Of a stretch of 33,931 nt of DNA, positions 31,951-33,931 are shown piece after piece (the first letter of the stretch is position 1; the number at the start of each line of letters is the position of its first letter). The stretch spans positions 1 to 33,931 of the forward strand of contig CAIQNV010000057.1 in assembly GCA_903873295.1 (NCBI GenBank), read 5' to 3'. The translations under genes and the position numbers were made by a program. The notes under the pieces are model-generated. The model was not told the origin of the DNA, searched no databases, and was given only the letters and a program-made list of their open reading frames with translations. The DNA is from an uncultured Elusimicrobia bacterium (GTDB lineage Bacteria; Elusimicrobiota; Elusimicrobia; Elusimicrobiales; UBA9959).

Positions 31951-33931
31951 TCACCGGCTTCGGCCCTGCCCCATCTTCCCGAGGATGATCTCAAGATTAC
32001 GTCGGGCCTGCGCGTAGCCGGGGTTCAGCTTGAGGGCCTGGCGGTAGCTGCGGACGGCCTCTTCCAGCCTGCCCTGCCGGGCCAGCGCGTTCGCCAGATT
32101 ATTATAGGCCGGAGCCAGATCGGGCCGCGCCTTAAGCGTCAAATTATAATGCAGCACGGCCTCGTCCAGTTTCCCCTGCGCTGCAAGGGCGTTCGCCATA
32201 TTATAATGCGCCTCGGCCAGGCCGGGCCGCGCCTGGAGCGCCAATTTATAATGCAGGACGGCCTCGTCCAGTTTTCCCTGCGCGGCCAGCGCGTTCGCCA
32301 GATTATTATGGGCCAAAGCATAATCCGGCTGCGCCTTAATGGTCGCTCTATAATGCAGGACAGCCTCTTCCATCCTGCCCTGCTTGGCGAAGGCCAGCGC
32401 CAGATTATAATGCGCGTCGGCATAATCCGGCTGCGCCTTCACCGCCAGCTCATAATACCGGAGCGCCTCTTCCGTCCTGCCTTGCCCGGCCAAAGCGTTC
32501 GCAAGATTATTATTAGCCAAAGAATAATTTGGCTTCGTCAGGAGAGCAAGTTTATAATGCCGCACAGCCTCTTCCGTTTTCCCCTGCGCGGCCAGGGCCA
32601 TGCCGAGGTTGTTATGCGCCAGGGAAAGCTCGGGATAGCCGGCAAGCGTCCGCCGCCAGACACTTTCAGAATCGTGCCAGACTTTCACCTGCCGCCAGGT
32701 AAGGAAACTGAGCGCCGCCAGCGGCACGCACAGCACAAAGGCCGCCTGCCTCCGGGAGAGCCGCCATTTAACTTTAAAAAGCCAAACCGCCGCCCAGGAA
32801 GCCAGCAGCGTCAGCCCGAAAGAGGAGAGGTACGTGTAGCGGTCGGCGGCGATCTGCCGGCCGCTCTGAGCGAACCCCAGGATCGGCAGAAGGATGATAA
32901 TATAGCAGGACCAAACTACGGGGACCACCGGCCATTTTCGGCGCACGGCGAACGCGATACCGGTTATCACTGCCACGAGCAAACCGCTCAAGAGAAAAGG
33001 CCAGGCAAAGATATCCAGCTTGTCCGGCAGGGGATAATACGGGGACAGCCCAAAAGGGACAAGCGTCTTCCCGAGATAAAAAGCCAGGCCGAACAGCGCT
33101 GTGGAGAGCCGCTCCGCCGCGCCAAACCCCGCAAGCGGCAGCAGCGCCCCGGTTTTAGCCTGACCTATGAGCCCCAGGATGCCGGCCGGGATCACCAGGA
33201 GCAGAAAAGGGATCTTCTCCAGCCAGACGCGCCTGAAGCCCGCGGAAAACCACCACCTCGGGTTGCCGGGCAAGCGCCCCAGCGGGTAGATGTCGAGCAC
33301 CAGGAGGGCCAGCGGCAGAAAAAGACCGCTGGCCTTCGCCAGGAGCGAAAAGCCGAACAAAGCCAGCGAGATATAGAACCAGCGCGCTCTTTGGGTTTTA
33401 TGGGCGGGGGCGGCGGCCTTCAGGTAAAACAGAACCGTCAGCAGATAGAACACCCCGACGAGGACATCCCGCCTCTCCGTGACCCAGGCTACGGATTCCA
33501 CTCGCAGGGGATGGAGGGCGAACAGGAGCGCCGAGAAAGCCGCCGCCAGACTCAGCCATCTCCGATTTGATTCTTCGCCTCCGGGCATGGCCAGCGCCAG
33601 CAGCCGCCGGCCGACAAAATAAAAGACCATGCCGTTGGCGCAATGCAAAAGGAGATTGGTCAAATGATAGCCGAAGGGATTCAGCCCCCACAGCACATAA
33701 TCGAGGCCGAGGGTCAGCCAGGTCAGAGGTATATAGGGGCCCAGATGGAAGGTCGTAAACATCCAGCTGACCTGCGCCCAGCCCAGGCCGCGGTAATGGT
33801 AATTGTTCAGGAAGTTGGTGTCATCGTCCCAGTTAAGGAATTCACTCCGCAAAACGCCCGAGAACACCAGGAAGGTCACCAGCCCGATAGCCAGCGGCAC
33901 AAGCGTCTCCGCTCGCAGAAACCAGTTAACA
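31951..33931 (-). CDS. TMTC/PMT-like membrane glycosyltransferase with TPR array (5' end cut by the window)
   Basis: The frame is open to the window edge; a GTG at 33900 could start it, but upstream codons continue a hydrophobic segment, so the real start probably lies outside. The N-terminal part is a multi-spanning GT-C-type membrane region with the acidic first-loop motif FLNWDDDTNFL, PYIPLTWLTLGLDY, ALHPLRVESVAWVTERRDVL and AADRYTYLSSFG, as in TMTC-like proteins proposed or shown to be lipid-linked O-glycosyltransferases. After the linker VKVWHDSESVWRRTL come six TPR units and a partial seventh. It probably glycosylates exported proteins, or acts with unidentified partners; substrate unknown. 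Confidence 0.85.
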   Translation of the reverse strand, partial: VNWFLRAETLVPLAIGLVTFLVFSGVLRSEFLNWDDDTNFLNNYHYRGLGWAQVSWMFTTFHLGPYIPLTWLTLGLDYVLWGLNPFGYHLTNLLLHCANGMVFYFVGRRLLALAMPGGEESNRRWLSLAAAFSALLFALHPLRVESVAWVTERRDVLVGVFYLLTVLFYLKAAAPAHKTQRARWFYISLALFGFSLLAKASGLFLPLALLVLDIYPLGRLPGNPRWWFSAGFRRVWLEKIPFLLLVIPAGILGLIGQAKTGALLPLAGFGAAERLSTALFGLAFYLGKTLVPFGLSPYYPLPDKLDIFAWPFLLSGLLVAVITGIAFAVRRKWPVVPVVWSCYIIILLPILGFAQSGRQIAADRYTYLSSFGLTLLASWAAVWLFKVKWRLSRRQAAFVLCVPLAALSFLTWRQVKVWHDSESVWRRTLAGYPELSLAHNNLGMALAAQGKTEEAVRHYKLALLTKPNYSLANNNLANALAGQGRTEEALRYYELAVKAQPDYADAHYNLALAFAKQGRMEEAVLHYRATIKAQPDYALAHNNLANALAAQGKLDEAVLHYKLALQARPGLAEAHYNMANALAAQGKLDEAVLHYNLTLKARPDLAPAYNNLANALARQGRLEEAVRSYRQALKLNPGYAQARRNLEIILGKMGQGRSR

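Noticed and set aside
32100..32700. The regular 102-base repeats as a possible CRISPR or minisatellite
   Set aside because: They are coding TPR units of 34 codons in frame, with synonymous drift, not spacer-separated repeats.

Overview
The window is a bacterial chromosome segment, GC-rich, with every recognisable gene on the minus strand; reading 33931 down to 1 follows transcription. It holds 38 protein genes (two cut by the window ends), one RNase P RNA gene and several intergenic repeat elements. A type A-like RNase P RNA, a zinc-binding S14, an HPr with both His15 and Ser46 plus an HPr kinase, and a full S10-spc ribosomal cluster show a bacterium outside the best-studied phyla. Elusimicrobiota or a neighbouring deep-branching Gram-negative lineage is my guess, but the sequence alone does not prove it.

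Layout in transcription order. (1) 33931-30396: two large membrane proteins with C-terminal TPR arrays that share a recently duplicated TPR cassette. (2) 30320-21190: a promoter, then hpf, hprK, rapZ, EIIA, EIIB, a GH57 alpha-glucan enzyme, EIIC, EIID, ptsH and ptsI. This is a complete mannose-family phosphotransferase system, with its Ser46 kinase, an RNase adapter homologue and a glucan-active glycosidase embedded among the transporter subunits. (3) 21077-17319: lepA, lepB, metF. (4) 17342-15619: an extended -10 promoter driving a zinc-ribbon coiled-coil protein, an RNase HI-like protein and, two bases after its stop codon, rnpB. (5) 15408-10412: accessory genes: a 90-residue unknown, a secreted unknown with its own terminator, a metallo-beta-lactamase-fold hydrolase, a secreted serpin broken by a one-base shift in an A8 tract, a GNAT acetyltransferase and a VOC protein. 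(6) 10243-1: a perfect-consensus promoter, a structured leader of about 270 nt, then rplC-rplD-rplW-rplB-rpsS-rplV-rpsC-rplP-rpmC-rpsQ-rplN-rplX-rplE-rpsN-rpsH-rplF-rplR-rpsE-rplO-secY. rpsJ is absent in front of rplC and rpmD is absent between rpsE and rplO.

The points most worth a second look are the GH57 gene inside a PTS operon, covarying substitutions in the normally invariant P4 helix of the RNase P RNA, the homopolymer shift in the serpin, two long perfect inverted-repeat elements placed against gene boundaries, and degenerate heptamer repeats in several spacers. No CRISPR array, tRNA, prophage or complete insertion sequence was seen.
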